64,000 nt of DNA from Geomonas oryzisoli (GCF_018986915.1 NZ_CP076723.1:963501-1027500); one strand, 5' to 3'. Numbered from the stretch's first letter, positions 11,261 to 27,622 are shown. Made by a program: numbers and translations. The notes: generated by a model not told the origin, from the sequence alone.

Positions 11261-13069
11261 GTGGTCCACCGCGCCCTGACAGGCAAAACGCACACCTTCG
11301 GCACCAGGTTTCTCCGCTTTGTGCGGGCGCTCCCCGGCACGACGCTCCTGGTCTTGTTCCTTTTGCTGGTCCCGCTGTGCCTTGCCGCCCCCGCCGATTT
11401 CATCCCCGACCCCGCGCATCAGGCGCCCGCGACCGTCGTGGTGGGGGGGGACCGCGCCTATCCCCCCTACGAGTTCATCGACAAGGACGGCAACCCCGCC
11501 GGTTACAACGTCGACCTGACCCGCGCCATCGCCGAGGTGATGGGGATGAAGGTCCGCTTCGTCTTCGGCAACTGGTCCGAGGTGCGCGCCGGGCTGCAAA
11601 ACGGCAGCATCGACATCCTGCAGGGACTCTCCTATTCCGCTCAGCGCCTGAGCTCGGTGGAATTCTCACCCCCCCACACCATCGTGCACCACGCCATCTT
11701 CGCCCGGCGCGACGCCAAACCGGTCAAGAGCCTGGAGGAGTTGCGCGGCAAGAAAGTGCTGGTCTTCCAGTCCGGCATCATGCACGAGCGCCTGAAGCAG
11801 ATGGGGTTCGAGAAGGACCTGGTGCTCACGCCGACCCCGGCCGAGGCGCTCAGGCTGCTCGCCTCGGGGCAGGGTGACTACGCCGTGGTGGCGCAACTTC
11901 CCGGCATCTACCTGATCCGCGAACTGCGCCTCACCAACCTGGTGCCGGTCGCCAAGGCCGTGGTGAGCGAGCAGTACTGCTACGCGGTGCAGCGCGGCGA
12001 CAAGGAACTGCTGGCCCGCTTCAACGAGGGGCTCGCCATCGTCATCAAGACCGGGCAGTACGCGCAGATCTACAACCGCTGGCTCGGGGTGAACGACCCC
12101 CCCCGGGTGACCCGCGAGCTGGCTCTCAAGTACGGCGCGATGATCCTGATCCCCCTGCTGATCGTGCTGGCGGTGACGGCGCTTTGGTCCAAGACCCTGC
12201 ACAAGCGGGTGGCTGAGCGGACCACGGCGCTGGCCCAGGAGGTTGCCGAGCGCAACAAGGCGCTGGAGGAGCTGAAGCGCCACCAGGACAAGCTGATCCA
12301 GGCGGACAAGATGACCTCGCTGGGAACCCTGGTCTCCGGCGTCGCCCACGAGATCAACAACCCCAACGGCCTGCTTTTGCTGGACATCCCGGTGCTCAAA
12401 AGGGTGCATGACGACGCGGAGGAGATCCTGGAGGCGCATTACCGCGAGCAGGGAGACTTCATGCTCGGCGGGGTCCCCTACTCGGAGATGCGCGACGAGA
12501 TCCCGCGCATCCTGGACGAGATGCAGGACGGCGCCCAGCGCATCAAGCGCATCGTCAACGACCTGAAGGACTTCGCGCGCAAAGACATGGGGCAGAAATC
12601 GCTCATCGACCTGGATGCGGTGGCAAGGACCGCGCTCCGGCTCGTGGACCCCACCATCCGTTCCTCGACCGACCACTTCCAGTCCGCCTTCCACGGCTCG
12701 CTCCCCCAGATCCTGGGCAACGGCCAGCGCATCGAGCAGGTCATCGTCAACCTGGTGCTCAACGCCTGCCAGGCGCTCCCCAACCGCGACTGCGGGGTCT
12801 TCATCGGCACCAGTTACGATGCCGAGCGCGGCCAGGTCCTGCTCCAGGTCACCGACCAGGGGGTGGGGGTGGCGCAGGAACACCTTCCCTACCTGCTCGA
12901 CCCCTTCTTCACCACCAAGAGGGAGAGCGGCGGCACCGGCCTCGGGCTCTCCGTCTCGGCGGGCATCGTCAAGGAGCACGGCGGCGCCCTGCAGTTCCAG
13001 TCCACACCGGGGAGGGGTACCACGGTGACCCTCTCGTTTCCCGTCCCCGACAGGAGTCCGCTGACATGA
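11261..13069 (+). CDS. Sensor histidine kinase with periplasmic substrate-binding domain
   Basis: A membrane kinase of about 602 residues. A signal segment (about 25-45) leads to a periplasmic SBP_bac_3 domain (about 50-275; VVVGGDRAYPPYEFID, GYNVDLTRAIAEVMG and SYSAQR are typical). A membrane helix (LIPLLIVLAVTALW, about 295-310), a short coiled coil and a kinase core follow. The phospho-acceptor is His363 in VAHEINNPN, with N box LVLNACQA, DQGVGV and FTTKRESGGTGLGLS. The domain probably binds a small amino or organic acid. The gene overlaps the response regulator by 4 bases, and dctA follows, so it likely works like DctB. GTG 11261 has GAGGA upstream; GTG 11174 is the alternative start. Confidence 0.85.
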   Translation: MVHRALTGKTHTFGTRFLRFVRALPGTTLLVLFLLLVPLCLAAPADFIPDPAHQAPATVVVGGDRAYPPYEFIDKDGNPAGYNVDLTRAIAEVMGMKVRFVFGNWSEVRAGLQNGSIDILQGLSYSAQRLSSVEFSPPHTIVHHAIFARRDAKPVKSLEELRGKKVLVFQSGIMHERLKQMGFEKDLVLTPTPAEALRLLASGQGDYAVVAQLPGIYLIRELRLTNLVPVAKAVVSEQYCYAVQRGDKELLARFNEGLAIVIKTGQYAQIYNRWLGVNDPPRVTRELALKYGAMILIPLLIVLAVTALWSKTLHKRVAERTTALAQEVAERNKALEELKRHQDKLIQADKMTSLGTLVSGVAHEINNPNGLLLLDIPVLKRVHDDAEEILEAHYREQGDFMLGGVPYSEMRDEIPRILDEMQDGAQRIKRIVNDLKDFARKDMGQKSLIDLDAVARTALRLVDPTIRSSTDHFQSAFHGSLPQILGNGQRIEQVIVNLVLNACQALPNRDCGVFIGTSYDAERGQVLLQVTDQGVGVAQEHLPYLLDPFFTTKRESGGTGLGLSVSAGIVKEHGGALQFQSTPGRGTTVTLSFPVPDRSPLT

Positions 13070-14472
13070 AAAAGACACTCTTCCCCACCTTCGGCATCCT
13101 GCTGGTCGACGACGAGCCGGCCTGGCTCAAGTCGTTCGCGCTCACGCTGAAGAGCTGCGCGGGGATCAACAACATCGTCACCTGCCAGGAGAGCCGCGAG
13201 GTGATGGGGCTTTTGGACCAGGGAGACATCGGCCTGGTGCTGTTGGATCTCACCATGCCGCAGCCGTGCGGGGAAACGCTGTTGCAGCAGATCGGGGAGA
13301 GCCACCCCGAGATCATGACCATCATCGTGAGCGGGATGAACCAGCTGGAGACGGCGGTGCGCTGCATGAAGCTGGGGGCCTTCGACTACATCGTCAAGAC
13401 CGACGAGGAGGACCGCCTGGTGAGCGGGGTGCTGCGTGCCGTGCGCATCCTGGAGCTGCAGCAGGAATTCCGCACCATGTCGGACCGGATGCTGTCGCGG
13501 GAGCTGAAGCACCCGGAGGCGTTCGTCGACATCGTCACCTGCGACCCCCGCATGCACGACCTGTTCAACTACGTGGAGGCGGTTTCCCCGAGCCACCAGC
13601 CGCTGCTGATCACCGGGGAAAGCGGAGTGGGCAAGGAACTGGTGGCCCGCGCCGTGCACGCCCTGAGCGGCTGCTCCGGTCCGCTGGTCGCCGTCAACGT
13701 CGCCGGGCTTGACGACACGGTGTTCGCGGACACCCTGTTCGGCCATGTCCGCGGCGCCTATACCGGCGCCGACCAGGCCCGTCCCGGCATGATCGAGCAG
13801 GCCGGCAACGGGACGCTGTTTCTGGACGAGATCGGCGATCTGAGCATCGCCTCCCAGGTAAAGCTGTTGCGCCTGCTCCAGGAGGGTGAGTACTTCCCGC
13901 TGGGGGGTGACCGCCCCAAGCGGATGAACGCGCGCATCGTGGTGGCGACCCACCGCGACCTGGCCGCCCGGGAGGCCGCGGGGCAGTTCCGGCGCGACCT
14001 GTACTACCGCCTGTGCACCCACCGCATCAACATCCCCTCCCTCAGGGAGAGGGTAGGGGACATCCCGCTGCTGCTCGATTACTTCCTGAACGAAGCGGCC
14101 AAGTCGCTGGGGAAGAAAAAGCCCACCCCGCCCAAGGAGCTGGCGCAGGTGCTGGCCACCTACAGCTTCCCCGGCAACGTCCGCGAGCTGCGCGGCATGG
14201 TCTACAATGCGGTCAGCCTGCACAAGGAACGCATCCTTTCCATGGAAAGTTTCCTGAAGGCGATCGGGCAGAGCCGCGACACCGCCAACCCGCCGCTCCA
14301 AAGTCAAAACCCGTTTGCGACTTTCGAACGGCTGCCCACCTTCGTCGAGGCCGCCGAGCTGCTGGTGGAGGAGGCGATCAGCCGCGCCAACGGCGTACAG
14401 GCTATTGCGGCGCGGCTTTTAGGCATTTCCGCGCCCGCACTGAACAAGCGTCTCAAGATGTCACGCAAGTAG
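13066..14472 (+). CDS. Sigma-54-dependent response regulator (DctD-like)
   Basis: A 468-residue NtrC-family activator. The receiver (1-120) has phospho-Asp61 in VLLDLTMP. The AAA+ domain (about 155-390) has Walker A GESGVGK (184-190), the sigma-54-contacting loop GAYTGA (230-235) and Walker B LFLDEIGDL (251-259). The C-terminus (about 430-468) is a Fis-type helix-turn-helix. It is translationally coupled (ATGA) to the kinase. A sigma-54 promoter and palindromic sites lie between it and the dicarboxylate symporter gene, so dctA is its likely target. The ligand sensed is inferred from this context only. Confidence 0.92.
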   Translation: MKKTLFPTFGILLVDDEPAWLKSFALTLKSCAGINNIVTCQESREVMGLLDQGDIGLVLLDLTMPQPCGETLLQQIGESHPEIMTIIVSGMNQLETAVRCMKLGAFDYIVKTDEEDRLVSGVLRAVRILELQQEFRTMSDRMLSRELKHPEAFVDIVTCDPRMHDLFNYVEAVSPSHQPLLITGESGVGKELVARAVHALSGCSGPLVAVNVAGLDDTVFADTLFGHVRGAYTGADQARPGMIEQAGNGTLFLDEIGDLSIASQVKLLRLLQEGEYFPLGGDRPKRMNARIVVATHRDLAAREAAGQFRRDLYYRLCTHRINIPSLRERVGDIPLLLDYFLNEAAKSLGKKKPTPPKELAQVLATYSFPGNVRELRGMVYNAVSLHKERILSMESFLKAIGQSRDTANPPLQSQNPFATFERLPTFVEAAELLVEEAISRANGVQAIAARLLGISAPALNKRLKMSRK

Positions 14473-14589
14473 GCCCGGCGGCGGAGAGTTTCCTCCCTCT
14501 CCGCCTCCGGATCGGCGATTTTTTTTCCCGCCCGCACCCCCGAAACTCACCCTGCCCGCGCCTTACCCCCCGTTACGGGGTGAATGGTC

Positions 14590-14621
14590 TTAACTTTGGT
14601 TAACTGCTTAACCATGGTTAA
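14590..14621. promoter_or_regulatory. Palindromic upstream activator sites before dctA
   Basis: Overlapping palindromes: TTAACTTTGGTTAA (14590-14603, near-perfect), GGTTAA-CTGC-TTAACC (14598-14613) and the perfect TTAACCATGGTTAA (14608-14621). They lie about 150 bp upstream of the sigma-54 promoter, a usual enhancer distance. The remaining intergenic sequence from 14473 to 14870 shows only a further half-site near 14683. Confidence 0.6.
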
Positions 14622-14767
14622 GCGCCGCATCCTGCCGAAACGTAAACGCTTCCCCGATTGCAACAGCAAAGGTGTTCACTTAGGTTAATGCCTTTTGCGA
14701 GCCTTTTTGCGCGTAAAACATTATTTTCCGATGTAAATACGGCAACTTGCATCCGTATACGTATGCT

Positions 14768-14783
14768 TGGTACCGCTCTTGCT
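14768..14783 (+). promoter_or_regulatory. Sigma-54 promoter of dctA
   Basis: TGGTACCGCTCTTGCT carries GG and GC exactly ten bases apart (-24/-12 type, consensus TGGCAC-N5-TTGC). Transcription would start near 14794 and give a leader of about 77 bases. Confidence 0.75.
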
Positions 14784-14870
14784 GATATGGAGTGTCAAAC
14801 AGTGTTATCGGCTAACGCCTTTGTCGGATCTACAATCCAGGTTCACGAGAACCAACCAAAAGGAGAGACC

Positions 14871-16184
14871 ATGAAAACGAAGAAGTTTTACCAGGTTCTG
14901 TACTTCCAGGTGCTGTTGGCGATATCCATCGGTATCGCACTGGGCTACTACCTGCCCGACACCGGAGCGGCCATGAAGCCCCTGGGCGACGGCTTCATCA
15001 AGATGATCAAGATGATCATCACCCCGGTGATCTTCTGTACCGTGGTCACCGGCATCGCCGGCATGGACGACATGAAGAAGGTCGGTCGCGTCGGCGGCAA
15101 GGCGATGCTGTACTTCGAAGTGGTCTCCACCCTGGCGCTGGGTATCGGCCTGTTGGTGATCAACGTGATCCAGCCGGGCGTGGGCATGAACGCCGACGTC
15201 ACCAAGCTCGACACCAAGGGGCTCGCGACCTACACCGCCACCGCCGCCAAGTCGCACAGCTTCGCCGACTTCGCCCTGGGCATCATCCCGACCAGCGTCG
15301 TGGACGCCTTCGCCAAGGGTGAGATCCTCCAGGTGCTCTTTTTCGCCATCTTCTTCGGCCTGGCGCTTGCCGCCCTCGGCGAGAAGGGCAAGCCGATCTA
15401 CAAGTTCATCGACGACGTCTCCCACGCCCTGTTCGGGGTGGTCAACCTGATCATGAAGTTCGCACCGATCGGCGCCTTCGGCGCCATGGCCTTCACCATC
15501 GGCAAGTTCGGCCTGGGCTCGCTGGCCAAGCTCGGCATGCTGATGGGCAGCTTCTACCTCACCTGCCTCCTGTTCATCTTCGTGGTACTCGGCACCATCG
15601 GTAAGATCTGCGGCTTCAACATCTTCAAATTCATCTCCTACATCAAGGAAGAGCTACTGATTGTGCTGGGAACCTCCTCCTCGGAATCCGCGCTGCCGCG
15701 CATGATGGCGAAGCTTGAGAACCTTGGCTGCACCAAGTCCGTCGTCGGCCTGGTCATCCCGACCGGCTACTCCTTCAACCTGGACGGCACCTCCATCTAC
15801 CTGACCATGGCCGCCATCTTCGTGGCGCAGGCCACCAACACCCCGCTCACCATGACGCAGACCCTCACCATCCTGGGTGTGCTTATGCTGACCTCGAAAG
15901 GCGCCGCGGGCGTTACCGGCAGCGGCTTCGTGACGCTCGCTGCGACCTTCGCCGCCATCCCCACCATTCCGGTGGCGGGTCTGGCCCTGATCCTTGGCAT
16001 CGACCGCTTCATGTCCGAGGCGCGCGCCCTCACCAACCTGGTCGGCAACGGCGTCGCCACCGTGGTGGTCTCGCGCTGGGAGAACGAGCTCGACGTTGAG
16101 CGCATGAACCGCGTGCTGAACAACCAGGAGGTCGAGGAGGAGCCCGAGATGGGCCTCCTGGAGCCGGAGCCGGAAGAGGCGTAA
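14871..16184 (+). CDS. dctA: C4-dicarboxylate/cation symporter (DctA family)
   Basis: A 437-residue inner-membrane symporter of the DAACS (SDF) family that imports succinate, fumarate, malate or related acids with protons or sodium. Visible family features are the N-terminal GIALGYYLP and [22 protein letters not shown] helices, the serine-rich loop [23 protein letters not shown] in the transport core and the later [12 protein letters not shown] hairpin. The C-terminus has an acidic Glu/Pro tail. The start at 14871 has AAGGAGAG upstream; a longer open frame upstream overlaps the sigma-54 promoter and is excluded. Context (two-component system, malic enzyme) favours C4 acids over glutamate. Confidence 0.9.
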   Translation: MKTKKFYQVLYFQVLLAISIGIALGYYLPDTGAAMKPLGDGFIKMIKMIITPVIFCTVVTGIAGMDDMKKVGRVGGKAMLYFEVVSTLALGIGLLVINVIQPGVGMNADVTKLDTKGLATYTATAAKSHSFADFALGIIPTSVVDAFAKGEILQVLFFAIFFGLALAALGEKGKPIYKFIDDVSHALFGVVNLIMKFAPIGAFGAMAFTIGKFGLGSLAKLGMLMGSFYLTCLLFIFVVLGTIGKICGFNIFKFISYIKEELLIVLGTSSSESALPRMMAKLENLGCTKSVVGLVIPTGYSFNLDGTSIYLTMAAIFVAQATNTPLTMTQTLTILGVLMLTSKGAAGVTGSGFVTLAATFAAIPTIPVAGLALILGIDRFMSEARALTNLVGNGVATVVVSRWENELDVERMNRVLNNQEVEEEPEMGLLEPEPEEA

Positions 16185-16199
16185 GCCGGCGATGGCACC

Positions 16200-16240
16200 T
16201 TCCCCCACCCCCTAACCCCCTCCCGCAAGGGGAGGGGGGA
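16200..16240. repeat. C/G-rich short palindrome after dctA
   Basis: CCCCCTCCC-GCAA-GGGGAGGGGG hairpin preceded by C-rich repeats, of the same general type as the element at 55886. It may reduce read-through between dctA and maeB. Confidence 0.55.
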
Positions 16241-16349
16241 TTCAAACATTTCCGCCCCGAGAGGGGCTTTCCGAGAGAGGGCTAGCACAGTGTTGCTGCT
16301 GCCCTCTTTTTTTGAACCTGAATTTGGCTGAACAGAGGAGGAAACATAG

Positions 16350-18599
<2,250 letters not shown>

Positions 18600-18603
18600 C
18601 TGT

Positions 18604-18662
18604 GGGACCGTCGGGTCCCGGTCCCCCATTCCCGCCTTGAGGCGAGGAATGGGGGATTTTTT
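18604..18662 (+). terminator. Terminator after maeB (two hairpins)
   Basis: A first hairpin GGGACC-GTCG-GGTCCC (18604-18619) is followed by CCCCCATTCC ... GGAATGGGGG (18623-18655) and a T run to 18662. Confidence 0.85.
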
Positions 18663-18925
18663 GTGCCTGTCTCCTTTTGCGTTTACGACGTGTTTTATTT
18701 TGGAACTTCGGTGTTTCTCCTGGTCTGTAACGGTAAATATTGCTGTATTACAATGTAACCAAATAACGTTGCCGAAGCTGTTCTATCGTTACCGACTGGT
18801 TGCGGCGGATCCCTGGTTTGTCTTGGTTTTACCGTGTAAATGTCGGTAATTCAAACAATCGTTCGGTGGTTTGGGCGCCGCGCGCGGCGGATGTGGTGCA
18901 TCCATTTTCGGCAGATACCTTGGTC

Positions 18926-18955
18926 TTACCAATTTTTTTGTGGATCGATTATAAA
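18926..18955 (+). promoter_or_regulatory. Candidate promoter for sucCD and PFOR
   Basis: TTACCA, an 18-base spacer and TATAAA, about 135 bases before sucC. The surrounding 18663-19095 stretch is distinctly AT-rich compared with the genes, with no convincing ORF. A second weaker option, TTGACC near 19003, exists. Confidence 0.45.
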
Positions 18956-19095
18956 AGTGTTTGCTAAATTTTCGTCATGGGAGTATATGAGTGTGGTGCG
19001 ACGTTGACCCCCGTTTTTAGGCCAAAATAAAACAAGAAACGGTTAATGTTATGCACCCGGCAGGTTTGTTAAAACAGAGGCTTTAAGGAGGGAGT

Positions 19096-20265
<1,170 letters not shown>

Positions 20266-20275
20266 GGGGGACGCC

Positions 20276-21148
20276 ATGAGCATATTGATCGGCAAGGAGA
20301 CCAAGGTCATCACGCAGGGGATCACCGGCGCGACCGGCCTGTTCCACGCGCAGGGCGCCCGCGAGTACGGCACGCAGATGGTGGGAGGGGTGACCCCCGG
20401 CAAGGGGGGGACCGTGATCGACGGCTTCCCGGTGTACGACACGGTCGCCGAGGCCGTGTACCAGACAGGCGCCACCGCGAGCGTCATCTACGTCCCGCCG
20501 CCGTTTGCCGCGGACTCGATCATGGAGGCGGTGGATGCGGGCGTGGAGCTAGTCTGCTGCATCACCGAGGGGATCCCGGTCCTCGACATGGTGAAGGTGA
20601 AGCAGTACCTGGTGGGCAAGAAAACCCGGCTGGTCGGTCCCAACTGCCCCGGCGTGATCACCCCCGGCGAGTGCAAGATCGGCATCATGCCCGGCTACAT
20701 CCACAAGCCGGGCAAGATCGGCGTCGTTTCCCGCTCCGGCACGCTCACCTACGAGGCGGTCTGGCAGCTGACCTGCATCGGCCTCGGGCAGTCCACCTGC
20801 GTCGGGATCGGCGGCGACCCGGTGAACGGCACCAGCCACATCGACTGCCTCAGGCTCTTCGAGGAGGACCCGGATACCGAGGCGGTGATCATGATCGGCG
20901 AGATCGGCGGCAGCGCCGAGGAGGAGGCCGCCCGCTTCGTCAAGGAGAACATGACCAAGCCGGTGGCGGCCTACATCGCCGGGGTCACCGCTCCCCCGGG
21001 GAAGAGGATGGGACATGCCGGCGCCATCATCTCCGGCGGCAAGGGAACCGCGACCGAGAAGGTGGCGGTCCTCAAGGAGTGCGGCATCAGCGTCGCGGCC
21101 ACCCCCGCCGAGATGGCGCAGGCGCTGCTCAAGGTCTACAAACCGTAA
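20276..21148 (+). CDS. sucD: Succinyl-CoA ligase, alpha subunit
   Basis: The 290-residue alpha subunit carries the CoA-binding Rossmann domain ([25 protein letters not shown]) and the phosphorylated histidine, His247, in [12 protein letters not shown]. Further family features are [12 protein letters not shown] and [11 protein letters not shown]. It forms the catalytic unit with SucC, encoded ten bases upstream. The product is normal in length. It is followed by a short ribbon-helix-helix gene in the same transcript. Confidence 0.95.
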   Translation: MSILIGKETKVITQGITGATGLFHAQGAREYGTQMVGGVTPGKGGTVIDGFPVYDTVAEAVYQTGATASVIYVPPPFAADSIMEAVDAGVELVCCITEGIPVLDMVKVKQYLVGKKTRLVGPNCPGVITPGECKIGIMPGYIHKPGKIGVVSRSGTLTYEAVWQLTCIGLGQSTCVGIGGDPVNGTSHIDCLRLFEEDPDTEAVIMIGEIGGSAEEEAARFVKENMTKPVAAYIAGVTAPPGKRMGHAGAIISGGKGTATEKVAVLKECGISVAATPAEMAQALLKVYKP

Positions 21149-21186
21149 CGACGCGGAGGCGCCACCCGGAGGTGGCGGAGGTCGAT

Positions 21187-21348
21187 ATGAAAAAGAAAGA
21201 AAACCCACGTTACCACGTGCTCTCGGTGCGGGTGAGCCGCGAGGAGCGCGAGACCATCGAGAAGATTTCCAAGGAAGTGAACATGAAGGTGTCCGACCTG
21301 ATGCGGGAGGCCCTGCAGGACATGGTCCCCTGGCAGAGCGCGCCGTAG
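21187..21348 (+). CDS. Small ribbon-helix-helix protein
   Basis: A 53-residue protein with the pattern of a MetJ/Arc-type ribbon-helix-helix: a basic start, a strand HVLSVRVSREE, helix RETIEKISKEVN and helix KVSDLMREALQDM. Such proteins bind DNA as dimers. It sits 38 bases after sucD and 59 bases before the PFOR gene, so it may autoregulate or tune this central-carbon operon; that is inference. The gene is easily missed because of its length. GGAGG is about 8 bases before the ATG. Confidence 0.75.
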   Translation: MKKKENPRYHVLSVRVSREERETIEKISKEVNMKVSDLMREALQDMVPWQSAP

Positions 21349-21407
21349 CGCAACCCGGGCAGACGGTAACAGAACTTCACTGCATTACAGATAAGAGGAG
21401 CGAGAGC

Positions 21408-24992
<3,585 letters not shown>

Positions 24993-25012
24993 CAGACCGA
25001 GACTGCGGCAGC

Positions 25013-25045
25013 AAAAAAGGGCCGGGGATATCCCCGGCCCTTTTT
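25013..25045 (+). terminator. Terminator after PFOR
   Basis: A perfect stem AAGGGCCGGGG / CCCCGGCCCTT with a short AT loop, flanked by A and T runs. Confidence 0.92.
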
Positions 25046-25120
25046 ACGTCTTGCTGCACCCTTTCCCGGTCTCCGTAGCGACGCCGGGAGATGGGGAAGA
25101 TGAGACGCGTCAAAAGAAAA

Positions 25121-25148
25121 TTGACAAACGTGGCCAGTTGCATATTAT
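25121..25148 (+). promoter_or_regulatory. Promoter for the DUF4124 gene
   Basis: A perfect TTGACA, a 16-base spacer and TATTAT, about 40 bases before the ATG. Confidence 0.65.
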
Positions 25149-25190
25149 CTTCGGCCTGGAACTGCATCAACTTATCATCCCGGAGGGGAC

Positions 25191-25775
25191 ATGCGACGTA
25201 CCACGATGCTTGCCGCTGTTTTGATCCTTGCAGCACCCGCGCTGGTCCTTAGCGGCACCTACCAGTGGCGCGACGATGCCGGAACCGTTCATTTCACCGA
25301 CGATTCCGAGCGGATTCCCGACCGATACCTGAAGCGCGCGCAGGAGGTCGATTCCGCAGGCGCCGCGAAGCCCGCGGCGACCGCCCCCAAACAGGACGCC
25401 CCGGTGGCGCCCGCCGCAAAGGGAGTCGGTGCGGCACCCGAGGGTGACGTGACTAGCGCCCAGCGCACCCGGCTTACCGCGGAGCTGGCGCGGCTCCGCG
25501 GCGGACTGGAGGGGAAGAAAAAGGAACTGCAGAGGCTGCATCACAAGTGGATGGTGGCCAAGGGACGTACCCCGACCCTGGATGAGGCCAAGGAATTCCA
25601 GAAGGAACTGGCCGAGAGGAAGACGAGCGACAAGCAAAATCCCTATATAAGTAAGAACAGTGCCTTGTCTTCGTCGGGTGCCGCCCGTGCCGCTTACTAC
25701 AAGAAGCTCGTGGAAGTCCGCGAGGACGACGCGCGGGTGCAGCAGCTGGAGCGCGAGCTCGAGGCGCTTAAATGA
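25191..25775 (+). CDS. Exported DUF4124-domain protein
   Basis: A 194-residue protein with a signal peptide (about 1-21) and an N-terminal DUF4124 unit (YQWRDDAGTVHFTDDSERIP, residues 24-43), a short beta motif common in proteobacterial envelope proteins. An Ala/Pro-rich linker (55-85) and a long charged helical, probably coiled-coil, part (about 95-194) follow. The stop overlaps the next gene's start by 4 bases (ATGA), so the M28 peptidase is translationally coupled. The role is unknown. Confidence 0.8.
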   Translation: MRRTTMLAAVLILAAPALVLSGTYQWRDDAGTVHFTDDSERIPDRYLKRAQEVDSAGAAKPAATAPKQDAPVAPAAKGVGAAPEGDVTSAQRTRLTAELARLRGGLEGKKKELQRLHHKWMVAKGRTPTLDEAKEFQKELAERKTSDKQNPYISKNSALSSSGAARAAYYKKLVEVREDDARVQQLERELEALK

Positions 25776-26686
25776 GCGCGCTGACGGCGGCGACCGTTTC
25801 CAGGGAGCGGATCGAGGGGCACCTGAAAGCCCTGGAGGGGGTAAGACATCCGGTGACGGCACCAGCCGCCCTGCAGCGTGCCTGCTGCTACGTCGAGGAT
25901 ACCCTGCGCGGCCTGGGCTACGCGGTCGACCTGCACCCCTTCGAGGACGGCGGCAGCGAGTACCACAACGTGGTCGCCACGAGGCTCGGGACCCGCCTCC
26001 CCGACAAGAGGGTCCTGGTGATCGCCCACTACGACACCGTTTCCGTTTCCCCCGGGGCGGACGACAACGCAAGCGGCGTGGCGCTGATGCTGGAACTGGC
26101 GACGATTTGCAGGGAGTGGCGTCCGGAGCTTACGCTTCATTTTATCGGGGTCAACCTGGAGGAAAACTCCGAAGAGGGGGTGCGGGGGACCGGGCTTCGA
26201 GGGAGCCGGGCCCTGGCCCGCTTCGCCGTGCAGCAAGGGTGGGATATCGAGGCCGTGCTGGTGCTCGAGTCGGTGGCCTATGCGGGGGCGTCGCTGCGCC
26301 AGAGTGTGCCTGCCGGACTGCCGTTCCAGGTGCCGCAGACCGGGGATTTCCTCGCCGTGATCGGGAACGAACATTCCCGGGGGGTGGTGGGGCGATTCGT
26401 GCTGGTGGTGCAGGACTTCGGCATCGCTCTTCCGGTGGTGCCCCTGGTGGTGCCCGGCAACGGCGAGGCGGTCCCGGACACCCGGCGCTCGGACCACGCT
26501 CCCTTCTGGGATGCCGGCTACCCAGCGATCATGCTGACCGATACCACCAATTTCCGCAACCCCCACTACCATGAACCCAGCGACACCCTGGAGACCCTGA
26601 ACCTCGCCTTCGCGGCCCGCGTCTGCCACGCTACGGCTGCGTTTCTGCTGGGCCTGGCCTGCGGTGAAGGCCCAGTTCCAAGCTGA
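25772..26686 (+). CDS. M28-family zinc aminopeptidase
   Basis: A 304-residue peptidase without a signal peptide. Zinc-site features are visible in order: VLVIAHYDTV (His and Asp), GADDNASGVA (bridging Asp), NLEENSEEG (catalytic and zinc Glu), and the final DHAPFWDAGYPAIM (zinc His) with HEPSDT. These predict removal of N-terminal residues from peptides, with unknown specificity. It is coupled to the DUF4124 gene. Its last 56 bases overlap, on the opposite strand, the end of the CHAD-domain gene. Confidence 0.88.
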   Translation: MSALTAATVSRERIEGHLKALEGVRHPVTAPAALQRACCYVEDTLRGLGYAVDLHPFEDGGSEYHNVVATRLGTRLPDKRVLVIAHYDTVSVSPGADDNASGVALMLELATICREWRPELTLHFIGVNLEENSEEGVRGTGLRGSRALARFAVQQGWDIEAVLVLESVAYAGASLRQSVPAGLPFQVPQTGDFLAVIGNEHSRGVVGRFVLVVQDFGIALPVVPLVVPGNGEAVPDTRRSDHAPFWDAGYPAIMLTDTTNFRNPHYHEPSDTLETLNLAFAARVCHATAAFLLGLACGEGPVPS

Positions 26687-27590
26687 TCTTCGCCGTCAGC
26701 GGCTCGATCGGCTGCTCCCGGTGGGTCCGGGCGAAGTCGGCGAAGAGGTCGTTGCGGCGGGCGGCCAGTAGCTGCAGCAGCTCGTCCCGTCCCGTTCCCG
26801 GCGCTACCCGCTCCTGCACCATCTCCTTGAAAACGTCGAGGTCGTGCAGTTTCCCCAAGAGGTCCTGGTAGCGCTTGAGGAGCCGGCGCAGTTTTTCGCC
26901 ATGGTCCTCCAGAAGCGGTGCCAGGATCTCCAGCCGGTAACGCAGCTTCTTGAACGCGATGCGCAGCCTGTGCTGTGCCACCGTGTCTTCCTCGCGCAGC
27001 GCTGCCGGGAAAAGTTCCCTCACCAGGGCGATCCGCTCGGCCAACGCACCTTCGGCAAAGATGCCGACCTCTGTGAAGGGGTCGATCCCACCTGCTGCAC
27101 GTTTTCTGAACGGGTTCAACTGCTCCGACAACCCCGCCAATTGTTTCTTCAATTTCCCCGCCTGGAACTGCGCCAGGGCCCCTGCCACTTCCGTTTGGGC
27201 CGCCTCCCGCTCCTTCGACAGCGATTGCTGCAGTTGATCGGCCTCGGTGCGGCAGCGCTCCCTTTCTTGTTCCTCCAGCCCTGAGAAGAAGAGCAGGGCT
27301 TCGTCGATGTTGCGCAACTCTCCCAGCAGGGTGGTGAGCTTTTTCACCCGGCGCGACAGCAGTGTCACCTTTTTCTGCGACAGGAGGGGGGCAAAGAGGG
27401 CAAGTCCTTCACGCAGACGGCGCGAGGATACCCGCAGGTCGTGCACCTCGTCCAGGTCGAACCCCCGCAGCGCGCCGCGCCAGTGGGCGAAGATATCCTT
27501 GCGGAGCACGGCAAGCAGGTGGGAGGCGGCAAACCACAGGTGCACCGGGCGGAGTTGCAAAGAGTCGGTGTGATCGGCTGGAGTAGTCAT
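26631..27590 (-). CDS. CHAD-domain protein
   Basis: A 319-residue alpha-helical protein of the CHAD family with the usual conserved His and basic residues: an early HDLRVSSRRLREGL and the related TVAQHRLRIAFKKLRYRLE in the second half. CHAD domains bind inorganic polyphosphate and often accompany CYTH phosphatases, which are absent here. The C-terminal 18 residues are encoded by DNA that is also the end of the M28 peptidase gene. It has its own extended -10 promoter. Confidence 0.88.
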   Translation of the reverse strand: MTTPADHTDSLQLRPVHLWFAASHLLAVLRKDIFAHWRGALRGFDLDEVHDLRVSSRRLREGLALFAPLLSQKKVTLLSRRVKKLTTLLGELRNIDEALLFFSGLEEQERERCRTEADQLQQSLSKEREAAQTEVAGALAQFQAGKLKKQLAGLSEQLNPFRKRAAGGIDPFTEVGIFAEGALAERIALVRELFPAALREEDTVAQHRLRIAFKKLRYRLEILAPLLEDHGEKLRRLLKRYQDLLGKLHDLDVFKEMVQERVAPGTGRDELLQLLAARRNDLFADFARTHREQPIEPLTAKISLELGLHRRPGPAETQP

Positions 27591-27613
27591 AAGCCTTTAC
27601 CAAGACTGACACT

Positions 27614-27622
27614 ATTATAGCA
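27614..27622 (-). promoter_or_regulatory. Extended -10 promoter of the CHAD gene
   Basis: On the minus strand TGCTATAAT (perfect -10 with extended TG) lies about 25 bases before the start codon. No good -35 is present, as is usual for extended -10 promoters. Confidence 0.5.

Noticed and set aside
16284-16300. Sigma-54-like sequence before maeB (TAGCACAGTGTTGCT)
   Set aside because: The spacing is nine instead of ten bases between the -24 and -12 dinucleotides, and the GG is AG.
18637-18849. 70-codon ORF after maeB
   Set aside because: Starts within the terminator hairpin, has no ribosome site and odd composition.
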